A DNA stretch of 64,000 nucleotides from Acerihabitans sp047324305 (GCF_047324305.1 NZ_CP178740.1:3286001-3350000); one strand, 5' to 3'. Counted from the first letter of the stretch, positions 37,169 to 46,505 are shown. Notes: generated by a model from the sequence alone, not told the origin. Numbers and translations: made by a program.

Positions 37169-37240
37169 TGTATTACTCAATTTAAGGAGCCACGGCCCTT
37201 ATGGTAACGCCTCCGTGGCCATTTGGCATCTTTCCCGCAC

Positions 37241-38281
37241 TTAGAGGGCCGTCAATGTATCCTGCCAGGGACTCAGGTCGCCGATATGTTCACGTACCCA
37301 CTCCATCTGATAATAGGTGTCATGGTAGCGTTCCCCGCCGTCGCACAATATCGTAACGATGGCGCCTTGCCTTCCTTCGGCGCGCATCCTGACGGCCAGT
37401 TGCAGCGCGCCCCACATATTGGTACCGGTGGACGCCCCCACCCGGCGGCCGAGGATAGGCTCGAGCCAGTAAAGGGTGGCGATGGTGGCGGCGTCGGGTA
37501 CCTGGATCATTTCATCAATCACATCGGCAATAAACGACGGCTCCACGCGCGGCCGGCCGATGCCTTCGATCCGGCTGGCTATGCTTGCGGTGAGCGCGGC
37601 GTCCCGGTGATGAAAATATTCAGCAAAGACGGAATTCTCCGGATCGACCACCACCAGCCGGGTGTTATGACCCTGGTAGCGAATATAGCGCCCGAGGGTG
37701 GCCGACGTGCCGCCGGTGCCGGCGCTCATAACAATATAATCGGGTTCCGGGCAGGGCTCCTGCGCCATCTGGCGAAAAATGCTTTCCGCTATATTATTGT
37801 TGCCGCGCCAGTCGGTGGCGCGCTCCGCGTAGGTAAACTGATCCATATAATGGCCGTTTAACTCATGGGCCAGGGCTTTGGCTTCGTCATAGATCATGGC
37901 GCTATGCCCGACAAAATGGCAGCGGCCGCCGTAAAAAGTAATCTGTTCAATTTTACGTTTAGCCGTGCATTCCGGCATGACGGCAATAAAAGGCAAGCCG
38001 AGCAGCCGGGCGAAATAGGCCTCCGAAACCGCCGTGCTGCCTGACGAGGCCTCGATAATGGTGGTGCCCTGCTTTATCCAGCCGTTGCACAAGCCGTATA
38101 AAAACAGCGAGCGGGCCAGCCGATGTTTTAGGCTGCCCGAGGGATGGGTGCTTTCATCTTTCAGATAGAAAAAAATGCCCGGAAACGCCGGCAGCTGAAA
38201 CCGTATTAAATGCGTATCGGCGGAGCGCTGGAAATCAGACTGGATTTCGCTGATGGCCTGTTTCACCCAGGGCGCGGTCAT
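37241..38281 (-). CDS. ccdA: PLP-dependent cysteine synthase-family enzyme, probable cysteine desulfhydrase (CcdA-like)
   Basis: Fold-type II pyridoxal-phosphate enzyme, 346 aa. The PLP Lys is K52 in HPSGSLKHRLA, the Asn/Ser loop is SSGSTAVSEAY, and the phosphate-binding Gly loop is SAGTGGTSATLGR. Divergent from an Lrp-family regulator, it reproduces the ccdA-ccdR pair of Pantoea ananatis, where CcdA is a cysteine-inducible cysteine desulfhydrase giving cysteine resistance. The function is inferred from family and context; a cysteine or cystathionine synthase activity cannot be excluded. The gene stands where E. coli has ybaE and cof. GGAAGGGGGG lies in the leader, but no strong ribosome site next to the ATG is seen. 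Confidence 0.8.
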   Translation of the reverse strand: MTAPWVKQAISEIQSDFQRSADTHLIRFQLPAFPGIFFYLKDESTHPSGSLKHRLARSLFLYGLCNGWIKQGTTIIEASSGSTAVSEAYFARLLGLPFIAVMPECTAKRKIEQITFYGGRCHFVGHSAMIYDEAKALAHELNGHYMDQFTYAERATDWRGNNNIAESIFRQMAQEPCPEPDYIVMSAGTGGTSATLGRYIRYQGHNTRLVVVDPENSVFAEYFHHRDAALTASIASRIEGIGRPRVEPSFIADVIDEMIQVPDAATIATLYWLEPILGRRVGASTGTNMWGALQLAVRMRAEGRQGAIVTILCDGGERYHDTYYQMEWVREHIGDLSPWQDTLTAL

Positions 38282-38374
38282 AATAATTATCCTTAATGCG
38301 GAAGGGGGGGTTCACAGCATAGCGGGGATGAAGAAAAAATAAGTTGCCTTTTTCACTCGATTAACGTGTGATAA

Positions 38375-38389
38375 GAGAAATATTTTCTC
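38375..38389. promoter_or_regulatory. Candidate DecR/CcdR operator
   Basis: GAGAAA-TAT-TTTCTC is a perfect 6+3+6 inverted repeat in the divergent region, 12 bases before the regulator ATG. Its size fits Lrp-family sites. Position suggests autoregulation and possible control of ccdA. Confidence 0.45.
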
Positions 38390-38401
38390 CAAAAGATACT
38401 T

Positions 38402-38857
38402 ATGCTAGATAAAACTGACCGCACGTTACTCTCATTGCTGCAGCAAGACTGTACGCTTTCGCTTCAGACGCTGGCGGATGCGGTCAACCTGACCTCCACA
38501 CCATGCTGGAAACGTCTTAAACGTCTCGAGGAAACCGGTATCGTGCGCGCTAAGGTGGCGCTGCTGGATAATGAAAAGCTGGGGTTGGCCTTGACCGCCT
38601 TTGTGCTGATTAAAACACAGCAGCATAATAGCGACTGGTATCAGGCCTTTGTGGCGCAGGTTAAAGGAATGCCGGAAGTGCTGGCCTTTTATCGCATGGC
38701 CGGCGAGTATGATTACCTGATGCAGGTGGTGGCGAGCGATATGAAGAGCTACGACAACTTTTATAAGCGGCTGGTGAACGGCGTGCCTGGCCTCATCGAT
38801 GTGACCTCGAGTTTTGCCATGGAACAAATCAAAAATACCACCGTATTGCCGTTATAA
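38402..38857 (+). CDS. decR: Lrp/AsnC-family cysteine-responsive regulator (DecR/YbaO/CcdR)
   Basis: Transcription factor of 151 aa with an N-terminal winged helix-turn-helix (LQTLADAVNLTSTPCWKRLK, about 18-40) and a C-terminal RAM ligand-binding domain (ALTAFVLIKTQQHNSDWYQA onward). It matches E. coli YbaO/DecR, which activates cysteine detoxification in response to cysteine, and Pantoea CcdR. Here it faces the ccdA-like gene across 120 bases, so that enzyme is the likely target. mdlA follows 51 bases downstream. Confidence 0.92.
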   Translation: MLDKTDRTLLSLLQQDCTLSLQTLADAVNLTSTPCWKRLKRLEETGIVRAKVALLDNEKLGLALTAFVLIKTQQHNSDWYQAFVAQVKGMPEVLAFYRMAGEYDYLMQVVASDMKSYDNFYKRLVNGVPGLIDVTSSFAMEQIKNTTVLPL

Positions 38858-38908
38858 TTTATCTTTCGCTGCGGCGGGTCACTTTCAATAGGTTTGGAAT
38901 AAAACTGC

Positions 38909-40678
38909 GTGAGATTATTTGCACAATTAGGTTGGTATTTTCGCCGCGAATGGCGACGTTATCTGGGGTCGGTCTTATTGTTGATCATTATCGCCATACT
39001 GCAACTGATCCCGCCCAGACTGGTCGGGGTTATCGTGGACGGCGTGACGGAGCATCGGGCCTCCACGCGGATGATCATGATGTGGCTGGGCGTCATGGCG
39101 TTTACCGCCGTGCTGGTATACCTGCTGCGCTACGTATGGCGTGTGCTGCTGTTCGGCGCCTCTTATAAGCTGGCGGTGGAGCTGCGCGCCCGTTTTTATC
39201 ATTTGCTCAGCCATCAACTGCCGGGTTTTTATCTGCGCCACCGCACCGGCGATCTGATGGCGCGCGCCACCAACGACGTGGACCGGGTGGTATTCGCCGC
39301 CGGGGAAGGGGTGCTGACCCTGGTGGACTCGCTGGTGATGGGCCTGTCGGTGCTGGTGGTGATGAGCGTGCAGATAAGCTGGCAGCTTACCCTGCTGTCG
39401 CTGCTGCCGATGCCGGTCATGGCGCTGCTGATTAAACACAATGGCGATGAGCTGCACCGGCGGTTTAAAACCGCCCAGGCGGCGTTTTCGTCACTCAATA
39501 ACCAAACGCAGGAAAGCCTTACCGGCATCCGCATGATCAAGGCCTTCGGTCTGGAGGGATACCAGTCGGAGCGGTTTGTGCAGGTGGCCGCCGACGCCGG
39601 CGCAAAAAATATGCGCGTGGCGCGCATTGACGCGCGTTTCGATCCCACCATTTACCTGACCGTCGGCTTTTCTAACCTGCTGGCCATCGGGGGCGGCAGT
39701 TGGATGGTGATGAACGATCTGCTGACGCTTGGGCAGTTAACCAGCTTTATTATGTATCTGGGCCTGATGATTTGGCCGATGCTGGCATTAGCCTGGATGT
39801 TTAATATTGTCGAGCGGGGCAGCGCCGCCTATAGCCGGATCCGCCAAACGCTGGACGAGGCTCCTCAGGTCAGGGACGGTAAGGAAATGCTTCCCCCCGG
39901 ACGCGGCGTCCTTGAGGTTGACGTCGACAGCTTCAGCTATCCGCACACGCCGCAGCCGACATTGAATAATATCCATTTGCGGCTGGCGCCGGGACGGGTG
40001 CTGGGTATCTGCGGCCCGACCGGCGCCGGTAAAAGCACGCTGTTATCGCTGCTGCAGCGGCATTTTGACGTGACCCGGGGCGAGATCCGTTTCCACGGTA
40101 TGTCCCTTGCCGATGTCTCCCTTGATCAGTGGCATAGCCGCCTGGCGGTGGTCAGCCAGACGCCGTTTTTATTTTCCGATAGCGTGGCGCGTAATATCGC
40201 CCTCGGCCGGCCGGACGCCACCCGGGAGCAAATCGAGCGGGCGGCGACCCTTGCCTGCGTGCATGAGGATATCCTGCGGCTGCCGCAGGGCTATGAAACC
40301 GAAGTGGGCGAGCGGGGCGTGATGCTGTCCGGCGGGCAAAAACAGCGTCTGTCCATTGCCCGCGCCCTGCTGCTGGAGGCGGAAATCCTGATATTCGACG
40401 ACGCGCTCTCCGCCGTGGACGGGCGTACCGAACATACCATCTTGCGCAATCTCAGGCAGTGGGGCGAGGGACGTACCCTGATCATTACCGCCCACCGGCT
40501 GTCGGCGCTGAATGCGGCCGATGAAATCGTCGTGCTGCGCCACGGCACCCTTGCCCAGCGGGGCGAACATCAGCATCTGCTGCAGGAAGAGGGCTGGTAT
40601 CGGGATATGTTCCGCTACCAGCAGTTGGAAGCAGCGCTCAGCGCCGATCCGGACGGGCAGGAGGCGGCCGATGCGTAA
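38909..40678 (+). CDS. mdlA: Heterodimeric ABC exporter subunit MdlA (SmdA)
   Basis: Half-transporter ABC exporter, 589 aa, starting at GTG 38909. Six N-terminal helices carry the family motif YLRHRTGDLMARATNDVDRV; the C-terminal nucleotide-binding domain has Walker A GPTGAGKST (near 371), signature LSGGQKQR, and Walker B ILIFDDALSAVDG. The residue after the Walker B Asp pair is Ala (DDALSA) rather than Glu, as in degenerate-site subunits of heterodimeric exporters. It overlaps mdlB by eight bases, so the two subunits are made together. Substrate unknown; E. coli MdlAB is linked to multidrug and efflux phenotypes. Confidence 0.97.
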   Translation: MRLFAQLGWYFRREWRRYLGSVLLLIIIAILQLIPPRLVGVIVDGVTEHRASTRMIMMWLGVMAFTAVLVYLLRYVWRVLLFGASYKLAVELRARFYHLLSHQLPGFYLRHRTGDLMARATNDVDRVVFAAGEGVLTLVDSLVMGLSVLVVMSVQISWQLTLLSLLPMPVMALLIKHNGDELHRRFKTAQAAFSSLNNQTQESLTGIRMIKAFGLEGYQSERFVQVAADAGAKNMRVARIDARFDPTIYLTVGFSNLLAIGGGSWMVMNDLLTLGQLTSFIMYLGLMIWPMLALAWMFNIVERGSAAYSRIRQTLDEAPQVRDGKEMLPPGRGVLEVDVDSFSYPHTPQPTLNNIHLRLAPGRVLGICGPTGAGKSTLLSLLQRHFDVTRGEIRFHGMSLADVSLDQWHSRLAVVSQTPFLFSDSVARNIALGRPDATREQIERAATLACVHEDILRLPQGYETEVGERGVMLSGGQKQRLSIARALLLEAEILIFDDALSAVDGRTEHTILRNLRQWGEGRTLIITAHRLSALNAADEIVVLRHGTLAQRGEHQHLLQEEGWYRDMFRYQQLEAALSADPDGQEAADA

Positions 40679-42452
40679 ATGGCAAACCCTGTGGCCGACG
40701 CTGAAACGGCTGCTGGCCTACAGCCGGCCTTACCGCAAACCGCTGACGCTGGCGGTGGTCATGCTGTGGCTGGCGGCCGGCGCGGAAGTCGCCGGCCCGG
40801 TGGTGATCAGCTTTTTTATCGACCGGGTCGTACCGCTGAAAACCTTTCCGCCGCTGCTGGTGACCGGGCTGGCGCTGGGTTATATCGCCCTGCAGATGGT
40901 GTCCGCGTCCCTGCGCTACTACCAAGCACTGCTGTTCAACCAAACGGCGCTCGACGTGGTGCAGCAACTGCGCACCGAGGTAATGGACGCCGCGCTGCGC
41001 CAGCCGCTGAGCGCCTTTGATACCCAGCCGGTGGGCCAGCTTATCTCGCGGGTGACCAATGATACCGAGGTGGTCAAGGATCTTTACGTCACGGTGATGG
41101 CGACGGTGCTGCGCTGTATCGCCCTGGTGGGCGCCATGCTTATTGCGATGTTTATGCTGGACTGGCGCATGGCCGCCATTTCGATGGTGATCTTCCCCGT
41201 GGTGGCGCTGGTAATGACGGTGTATCAGCATTTCAGCACCCCGATCGTGCGTCGCCTGCGCGCCTATCTGGCGGATATCAACAATGGCTTTAATGAAGCG
41301 ATAAGCGGCATGAGCGTCATCCAGCAGTTTCGCCAGCAGGGGCGTTTCGGCCAACGGCTGGCGCAAGCCAGCCACGCCCATTACCTGGCGCGGATGCAGA
41401 CCCTGAGGCTTGAGGGCTTTTTGCTGCGCCCGCTCCTGAGCCTGCTGTCGGCGTTGGTATTATGCGGGCTGCTGATGCTGTTTAGCTTCAGCCCGGCGGG
41501 CACCGTCGGGGTCGGGGTACTGTATGCCTTTATCAATTATCTCGGCCGCTTAAATGAGCCGCTGATTGAACTGACCACCCAGCAATCGATGCTGCAGCAG
41601 GCCGTGGTGGCGGGCGAGCGCATCTTTGAACTGATGGACGGCGACCGGCAGCAGTACGGCGACGACGACCGGCCCTTGAGCAGCGGACGTATTGATATTC
41701 GCGACCTCAGCTTTTCCTACCGCGATGCCACGCCGGTATTGCGGCATATTTCCCTGTCGGTGCCATCCCGGCGCTTTATCGCGCTGGTGGGGCATACCGG
41801 CAGCGGTAAAAGCACCCTGGCTAATTTAATGATGGGCTATTATCCCATCAGCGAGGGCGCGCTGTTGCTCGACGGCCGGCCCATCGCCAGCCTGTCGCAC
41901 CGGGTGCTCAGACAAGGCGTCGCCATCGTCCAGCAGGACCCGGTGGTCATGGCGGACACTGTATTCACCAATATTACCCTGGGGCGTGATATCAGCGAAT
42001 CCAGGGCCTGGCATGCCCTGGAACAGGTGCAACTGGCGGAACTGGTCAGATCCATGCCGGGCGGCATCCACGCCGGCCTCGGCGAGCAGGGCAATACCCT
42101 GTCGGTCGGGCAAAAACAGCTGCTGGCCATGGCCAGGGTTCTGGTCCTCACTCCGCAAATCCTGATCCTCGACGAGGCCACCGCCAATATCGACTCCGGC
42201 ACCGAGCAGGCGATCCAGCGGGCGTTGGCGGCTATCCGCCACCAGACCACCCTGGTGGTTATCGCGCACCGCTTATCCACCATCGTCGAGGCTGACGAAA
42301 TTCTGGTGCTCCACCGTGGCGAAGCGGTGGAGCGGGGCTCCCACGAGGCGTTGTTAACGCAGCGGGGCCGCTATTTCCAGATGTATCAACTGCAGCAGGC
42401 CGGCAGGGCGCTCGCCGCCGACGTCAGGGTGGCCGGCGCGGGGCACGGCTGA
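40671..42452 (+). CDS. mdlB: Heterodimeric ABC exporter subunit MdlB (SmdB)
   Basis: Partner half of MdlA, 593 aa, the E. coli length. ATG 40671 (MRKWQTLWPTLKRLLAYSRP) lies inside the mdlA end; a 53-codon upstream extension would only read through mdlA in another frame. Transmembrane region with the motif FDTQPVGQLISRVTNDTEVV, then an NBD with Walker A GHTGSGKST, signature LSVGQKQLL and Walker B ILILDEATANIDSG. The catalytic Glu (DEAT) is present here, unlike in MdlA, so this subunit should supply the consensus Walker B site. Confidence 0.97.
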   Translation: MRKWQTLWPTLKRLLAYSRPYRKPLTLAVVMLWLAAGAEVAGPVVISFFIDRVVPLKTFPPLLVTGLALGYIALQMVSASLRYYQALLFNQTALDVVQQLRTEVMDAALRQPLSAFDTQPVGQLISRVTNDTEVVKDLYVTVMATVLRCIALVGAMLIAMFMLDWRMAAISMVIFPVVALVMTVYQHFSTPIVRRLRAYLADINNGFNEAISGMSVIQQFRQQGRFGQRLAQASHAHYLARMQTLRLEGFLLRPLLSLLSALVLCGLLMLFSFSPAGTVGVGVLYAFINYLGRLNEPLIELTTQQSMLQQAVVAGERIFELMDGDRQQYGDDDRPLSSGRIDIRDLSFSYRDATPVLRHISLSVPSRRFIALVGHTGSGKSTLANLMMGYYPISEGALLLDGRPIASLSHRVLRQGVAIVQQDPVVMADTVFTNITLGRDISESRAWHALEQVQLAELVRSMPGGIHAGLGEQGNTLSVGQKQLLAMARVLVLTPQILILDEATANIDSGTEQAIQRALAAIRHQTTLVVIAHRLSTIVEADEILVLHRGEAVERGSHEALLTQRGRYFQMYQLQQAGRALAADVRVAGAGHG

Positions 42453-42579
42453 CGATGTGCGACGGATGTGCCGCCCGTGGGTAGCCGCGGATAAGCATGC
42501 TGGGCGCTTAAGCGCAGCGCGCACCGGGATTGAGCATCCCGGCGCCGATATTCCCCTTTCTGCACCGTAATCTGGCGTA

Positions 42580-42598
42580 GCGCACTAATACAGTGCGC
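42580..42598. promoter_or_regulatory. NtrC binding site upstream of glnK
   Basis: GCGCAC-TAATACA-GTGCGC, a perfect dyad fitting the NtrC consensus GCAC-N7-GTGC. It is about 106 bases before the sigma54 promoter, a typical enhancer position. A weaker half-match (GCAC at 42562) lies one or two turns upstream. Confidence 0.8.
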
Positions 42599-42703
42599 CT
42601 CGCTGGTGTATTTTTGCGCGTCGCCGGAGCCAATGCTGCGCCTGAGGCGGGTTTTGCTGTATCGGCGGGCGTCCAACGGTAAATTTCTATTTCAAAACAT
42701 TTG

Positions 42704-42719
42704 TGGCACATGCTTTGCT
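42704..42719 (+). promoter_or_regulatory. Sigma54 promoter of glnK-amtB
   Basis: TGGCAC-ATGCT-TTGCT matches the -24/-12 consensus TGGCAC-N5-TTGCW perfectly, 54 bases before the glnK ATG. Together with the NtrC dyad it predicts induction under nitrogen limitation. Confidence 0.93.
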
Positions 42720-42772
42720 TTACTCAGGCGTAGCGATCGCGAGTTCAGATCCAAATTCTTGAGGGGGAACAT

Positions 42773-43111
42773 ATGAAGCTGGTAACCGTGGTGATTAAAC
42801 CATTTAAATTAGAAGACGTGCGAGAAGCGCTTTCTGCTGTGGGCATTCAAGGGCTGACGGTCACCGAGGTCAAAGGCTTTGGACGGCAAAAGGGCCATGC
42901 AGAGCTGTATCGCGGGGCCGAATACAGCGTTAATTTCCTGCCCAAGGTAAAAATTGATATCGCCATTGCCGACGATCAGCTAGATGAAGTTATCGATGTC
43001 ATCAGTAAAGCGGCGTATACCGGAAAGATCGGCGACGGCAAGATTTTTGTTGCTGAGCTACAACGGGTCATCCGGATTCGTACCGGAGAGACCGACGAAG
43101 CAGCACTTTAA
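42773..43111 (+). CDS. glnK: PII signal protein GlnK
   Basis: Trimeric nitrogen-status sensor, 112 aa, that binds ATP/ADP and 2-oxoglutarate and blocks AmtB when ammonium is plentiful. The uridylylated Tyr lies in the T-loop (AELYRGAEYSVNF, Y51), and the C-terminal signature TGKIGDGKIFV is intact. GAGGGGGAAC precedes ATG 42773. It is the first gene of glnK-amtB behind a sigma54 promoter, which marks it as GlnK rather than GlnB. Confidence 0.98.
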   Translation: MKLVTVVIKPFKLEDVREALSAVGIQGLTVTEVKGFGRQKGHAELYRGAEYSVNFLPKVKIDIAIADDQLDEVIDVISKAAYTGKIGDGKIFVAELQRVIRIRTGETDEAAL

Positions 43112-43146
43112 CGACACACACGCGCGAATTTTGTGGATAGGGATGA

Positions 43147-44439
43147 ATGAAAATGAAGAAACTTGTCTCATTGACCAGCCTCGGCGCAGTAGCATTGTTG
43201 CCGACATGGGCCATGGCCGCAGCGCCTGTTGCTGACAAGGCCGATAACGCTTTTATGATGATAAGCACCGCTTTGGTGCTGTTTATGACTTTACCGGGGA
43301 TTGCCTTGTTTTACGGCGGCCTGCTGCGCGCCAAAAACGTGCTGTCGATGTTGACCCAGGTTGCGGTCACCTTCGCCATGGTCTGCGTGCTGTGGCTGAT
43401 TTACGGTTACTCCCTGGCCTTTAGCGAGGGCAATCCGTTTTTCGGCGGGTTCGGTTGGACCATGTTGAAGAATATTGAGCTGACGGCGCTGACCGGTACG
43501 TTCTATCAACTGATCCACGTCGCGTTTCAATGTTCGTTTGCCTGTATTACCGTCGGTCTGATTGTCGGCGCCCTGGCGGAACGTATTCGTTTCTCCGCGG
43601 TGCTGATTTTTGTGCTGGTATGGCTGACCTTTTCCTACCTGCCGATGGCGCATATGGTTTGGGCAGGCGGTTATCTGGCGGCGCAGGGCGCGCTGGACTT
43701 CGCCGGGGGTACTGTCGTTCATATCAATGCGGCGAGTGCCGGTTTGGTGGGTGCCTATATGCTGGGCAAACGCTCAGGTTTCGGCAAGGAAGCGTTTAAG
43801 CCGCATAACCTGCCGATGGTCTTTACCGGTACCGCGATCCTGTATGTCGGCTGGTTCGGCTTCAACGCCGGTTCCGCCAGCGCCGCCAACGAAATTGCCG
43901 CACTGGCTTTCCTCAATACCGTCATGGCTACCGCCGGCGCCATCCTGTCCTGGGTGTTTGTTGAGTGGATGCTGCGCGGCAAGCCTTCCTTGCTGGGCGC
44001 CTGCTCCGGTTGTATCGCCGGTCTGGTCGCCATCACTCCTGCCGCCGGCACCGTCGGCGTCGGTGGCGCACTGGTCATTGGCTTGGTGGGCGGCGTAGCC
44101 GGGCTTTGGGGTGTGGTTGCCCTGAAAAAATGGCTGCGGGTGGATGATGTCTGCGACGTATTCGGCGTGCACGGCGTGTGCGGTATCGTAGGCTGCCTGC
44201 TGACCGGCGTATTCACTTCCGCCTCGCTCGGCGGCGTGGGTTACGCTCAGGGTGTTACCATGGGGCACCAGCTCTGGGTTCAGCTGTTCAGCGTGATCGT
44301 CTGTCTGGTCTGGTCCGGCGTCGTGGCCTTTATTGGCTTCAAGATTGCCGATATGGTGGTGGGTCTGCGTGTGTCCGAAGAACAGGAACGCGAAGGCCTG
44401 GACGTCAACAGCCATGGCGAAAATGCCTATAACGAATAA
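43147..44439 (+). CDS. amtB: Ammonium channel AmtB
   Basis: Trimeric inner-membrane ammonium transporter, 430 aa, with a cleavable signal peptide (MKMKKLVSLTSLGAVALLPT, cleavage after AMAA) and 11 helices. The twin pore histidines lie in TVVHINAAS and VFGVHGVCG; the family signature DFAGGTVVHINAASAGLVGA is intact. The C-terminal tail EEQEREGLDVNSHGENAYNE is the GlnK-responsive segment, nearly identical to E. coli. 35 bases after glnK, same transcript. A second ATG at 43153 is possible. Confidence 0.98.
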   Translation: MKMKKLVSLTSLGAVALLPTWAMAAAPVADKADNAFMMISTALVLFMTLPGIALFYGGLLRAKNVLSMLTQVAVTFAMVCVLWLIYGYSLAFSEGNPFFGGFGWTMLKNIELTALTGTFYQLIHVAFQCSFACITVGLIVGALAERIRFSAVLIFVLVWLTFSYLPMAHMVWAGGYLAAQGALDFAGGTVVHINAASAGLVGAYMLGKRSGFGKEAFKPHNLPMVFTGTAILYVGWFGFNAGSASAANEIAALAFLNTVMATAGAILSWVFVEWMLRGKPSLLGACSGCIAGLVAITPAAGTVGVGGALVIGLVGGVAGLWGVVALKKWLRVDDVCDVFGVHGVCGIVGCLLTGVFTSASLGGVGYAQGVTMGHQLWVQLFSVIVCLVWSGVVAFIGFKIADMVVGLRVSEEQEREGLDVNSHGENAYNE

Positions 44440-44485
44440 TTTTCTATGCAGCGCCGGGGCACGATAACCGGCCATGGAAAATCAG

Positions 44486-44511
44486 CAGGGGCGATTTATC
44501 GCCCCTGTTTT
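44486..44511. terminator. Rho-independent terminator of amtB, possibly shared with tesB
   Basis: CAGGGGCGA (44486-44494) pairs with TCGCCCCTG (44499-44507) around TTTA, followed by TTTT. On the opposite strand the stem is followed by CTGATTTTC, so it may also serve the converging tesB. Confidence 0.85.
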
Positions 44512-44545
44512 CATTTGCGCAAAGCGCCGGGCGGGCCGGGTGGGT

Positions 44546-45409
44546 TCACACCCCATGGTGCCGCATCACGCCTTCCTGCGCCGTCGAGGCTACCAGCACC
44601 CCGTCGCGGCGGAAAATCTGTCCGCGCACAAATCCCCGCGCGCCGGACGCCGAAGGGCTTTCTATCGCATATAACAGCCAATCGTCAAAACGAAAAGGGC
44701 GATGGAACCACATCGAATGATCAATGGTGGCGATTTGCACCCCGGGCTCAAGAAACCCCACGCCATGCGGCTGGAGCGCTGTGGGCAGGAAGTTAAAATC
44801 GGACGCGTAGCCCAGCAGGAATTGATGGCATTCACGATCATCCGGCAGTGTGCCCGCAGCCCGCAGCCAAACATAACGCACGGGTTTTTCCACGGCGCCT
44901 TTAAACGGGTTATGGAAAACAACCGGACGCATTTCTATCGGCTTTTCACCGGTCAGTTTTCGCCGCAGCGGCTCGGGCAGACCGGCGGCCAGCGGCAGCG
45001 CGATATCCCGCTCCGAGGGCAACCCCTCGGGGGCGGGCACCTGGGGCATCGGGCTTTGGTGCTCAAAGCCCGTTTCTTCCGCCTGAAACGAGGCCGTCAG
45101 GTAAAATATCGGCAGGCCCTGCTGAATGGCGCTGACATGACGGGCGCTGAAACTGTTGCCATCGCGCAGCTCGGCCACCTGATAGACAATGGGCAAGCTG
45201 ACGTCGCCGGGGCGTAAAAAATAGCTGTGAAAGGAATGGACATGCCGCGCCGGGGGGACCGTCTGCCGTGCGGCGTACAAAGCCTGGGCCACCACCTGCC
45301 CGCCGAAGACCCGCGGCAGGCCCAAATCCTCGCTTTGACCGCGAAAAAGGCCTTCCTCCAGCTTTTCCAGGGTGATCAGATTCAATAGATGATCGATTTT
45401 ACGGGTCAT
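44546..45409 (-). CDS. tesB: Acyl-CoA thioesterase II
   Basis: Cytosolic double-hotdog thioesterase hydrolysing a broad range of acyl-CoAs. The ATG at 45409 (MTRKIDHLLNLITLEKLEEG), after GGAGCG, gives 287 aa against 286 in E. coli; the frame runs 48 codons further up without family match. The conserved blocks GLFRGQSEDLGLPRVFGGQV, FHSYFLRPGD and ATIDHSMWFHRPF, with the active-site Asp, are intact. It converges on amtB as in E. coli. Confidence 0.98.
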   Translation of the reverse strand: MTRKIDHLLNLITLEKLEEGLFRGQSEDLGLPRVFGGQVVAQALYAARQTVPPARHVHSFHSYFLRPGDVSLPIVYQVAELRDGNSFSARHVSAIQQGLPIFYLTASFQAEETGFEHQSPMPQVPAPEGLPSERDIALPLAAGLPEPLRRKLTGEKPIEMRPVVFHNPFKGAVEKPVRYVWLRAAGTLPDDRECHQFLLGYASDFNFLPTALQPHGVGFLEPGVQIATIDHSMWFHRPFRFDDWLLYAIESPSASGARGFVRGQIFRRDGVLVASTAQEGVMRHHGV

Positions 45410-45676
45410 AACTACGCTCCAGTAACCAGGGTCTTCACTGCGGGTAAACGCATGACGGGTGCCGGCATAGCGTCGGGGCGCCGAACCTCCCAGGCCGGCC
45501 ATGACAGCCCGCTTTAATGAGCATAACCGCAAACGTGTCCGGTGCGAATGCAACCGACAGGAAAATATCAGGATTCTGTGCCATGATTAAATCATTAGGT
45601 GGTTCAGCCACCAAGACTTCACCGCCGCTTGGTATCGGTGAAATGATGAGCTAATAATAAGAAGGAGAGATAAATC

Positions 45677-46237
45677 ATGAAACTCTGGCAAGTAGTAGGT
45701 GGCGCTGCGCTAGCGGTCACCTTGGCGGGATGCGCTGATAAAGGCCATCAGGTGGCTACCCCGGCGTTCAAAACCCCGGGCACCGCTGAACAAGCCGAAG
45801 CGTTAAGGCAACCCAGCGTTTCCGGCACCGTTTGGATCAGGCAACGGATCGCATTGCCTCCCGACGCGGTATTGACCGTAACGCTGTCCGATGCCTCGAT
45901 AAGCGATACGCCGTCTACCGTCATTGCGCAACGTGTGGTACGCACGGAAGGTAAGCAGGCGCCGTTCAGCTTTGTGTTGCCGTTTAATCCGGCGCAAATA
46001 CAGCCCAATGCGCGCATCCTGCTAAGCGCGGCGATTACCGTCGATGGCCGGTTAATGTTTATTACCGAGCAGGTGAAGACGGTTATCAACAACGGCGGCA
46101 CCAAACAGGATCTGACGCTGGTGCCGGTGGAAGCCGTGGCCATGCCGACACGCGCCGCGGCGGCATCTACCGTGCCGCTGACCTCTCCCACCCAGGTGGC
46201 GCCGGCCAGCAGTGTTCCCGCGCCTAACCAGTTGTAA
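45677..46237 (+). CDS. ybaY: YbaY family lipoprotein
   Basis: Predicted outer-membrane lipoprotein of unknown function, 186 aa. Signal peptide with lipobox VTLAGCADK (Cys at 19). The conserved YscW-like domain (VSGTVWIRQRIALPPDAVLT, FSFVLPFNPAQIQPNARILL) spans about 48-150; the C-terminal 35 residues are a Pro/Ala/Thr/Ser linker. GAAGGAGAG lies upstream of ATG 45677. It matches E. coli YbaY throughout. Confidence 0.96.
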   Translation: MKLWQVVGGAALAVTLAGCADKGHQVATPAFKTPGTAEQAEALRQPSVSGTVWIRQRIALPPDAVLTVTLSDASISDTPSTVIAQRVVRTEGKQAPFSFVLPFNPAQIQPNARILLSAAITVDGRLMFITEQVKTVINNGGTKQDLTLVPVEAVAMPTRAAAASTVPLTSPTQVAPASSVPAPNQL

Positions 46238-46256
46238 GGTCTCTTGGGATGGTGCT

Positions 46257-46281
46257 AAACGCCGCGGTGTTGGCGGCGTTT
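46257..46281 (+). terminator. Probable terminator of ybaY
   Basis: AAACGCCGC (46257-46265) pairs with GCGGCGTTT (46273-46281) around a 7-base loop, 19 bases past the stop; only three T follow. Another small hairpin (GTCTCAC with GTGAGAC, 46373-46392) lies further on in the same gap. Confidence 0.6.
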
Positions 46282-46505
46282 ATGCCGGCTAAAGCGTCGC
46301 GTGCGTGGGCACAACGGCTGGAGACGTTACTGAACAACACTGAACAACGCCTCTGGTGGCGATAGGTTGAGTGTCTCACAGGGAGGTGAGACGCGCTCAC
46401 GCCCTAGCGCCATGGCGACAAATCATCATCCCCGCCAGGACTAAGGTATTTAACGTGTCGCGGCCTCTCCTCTCCCTGGCCCGCTGTTCCAGCCTGGCCG
46501 GCGTT

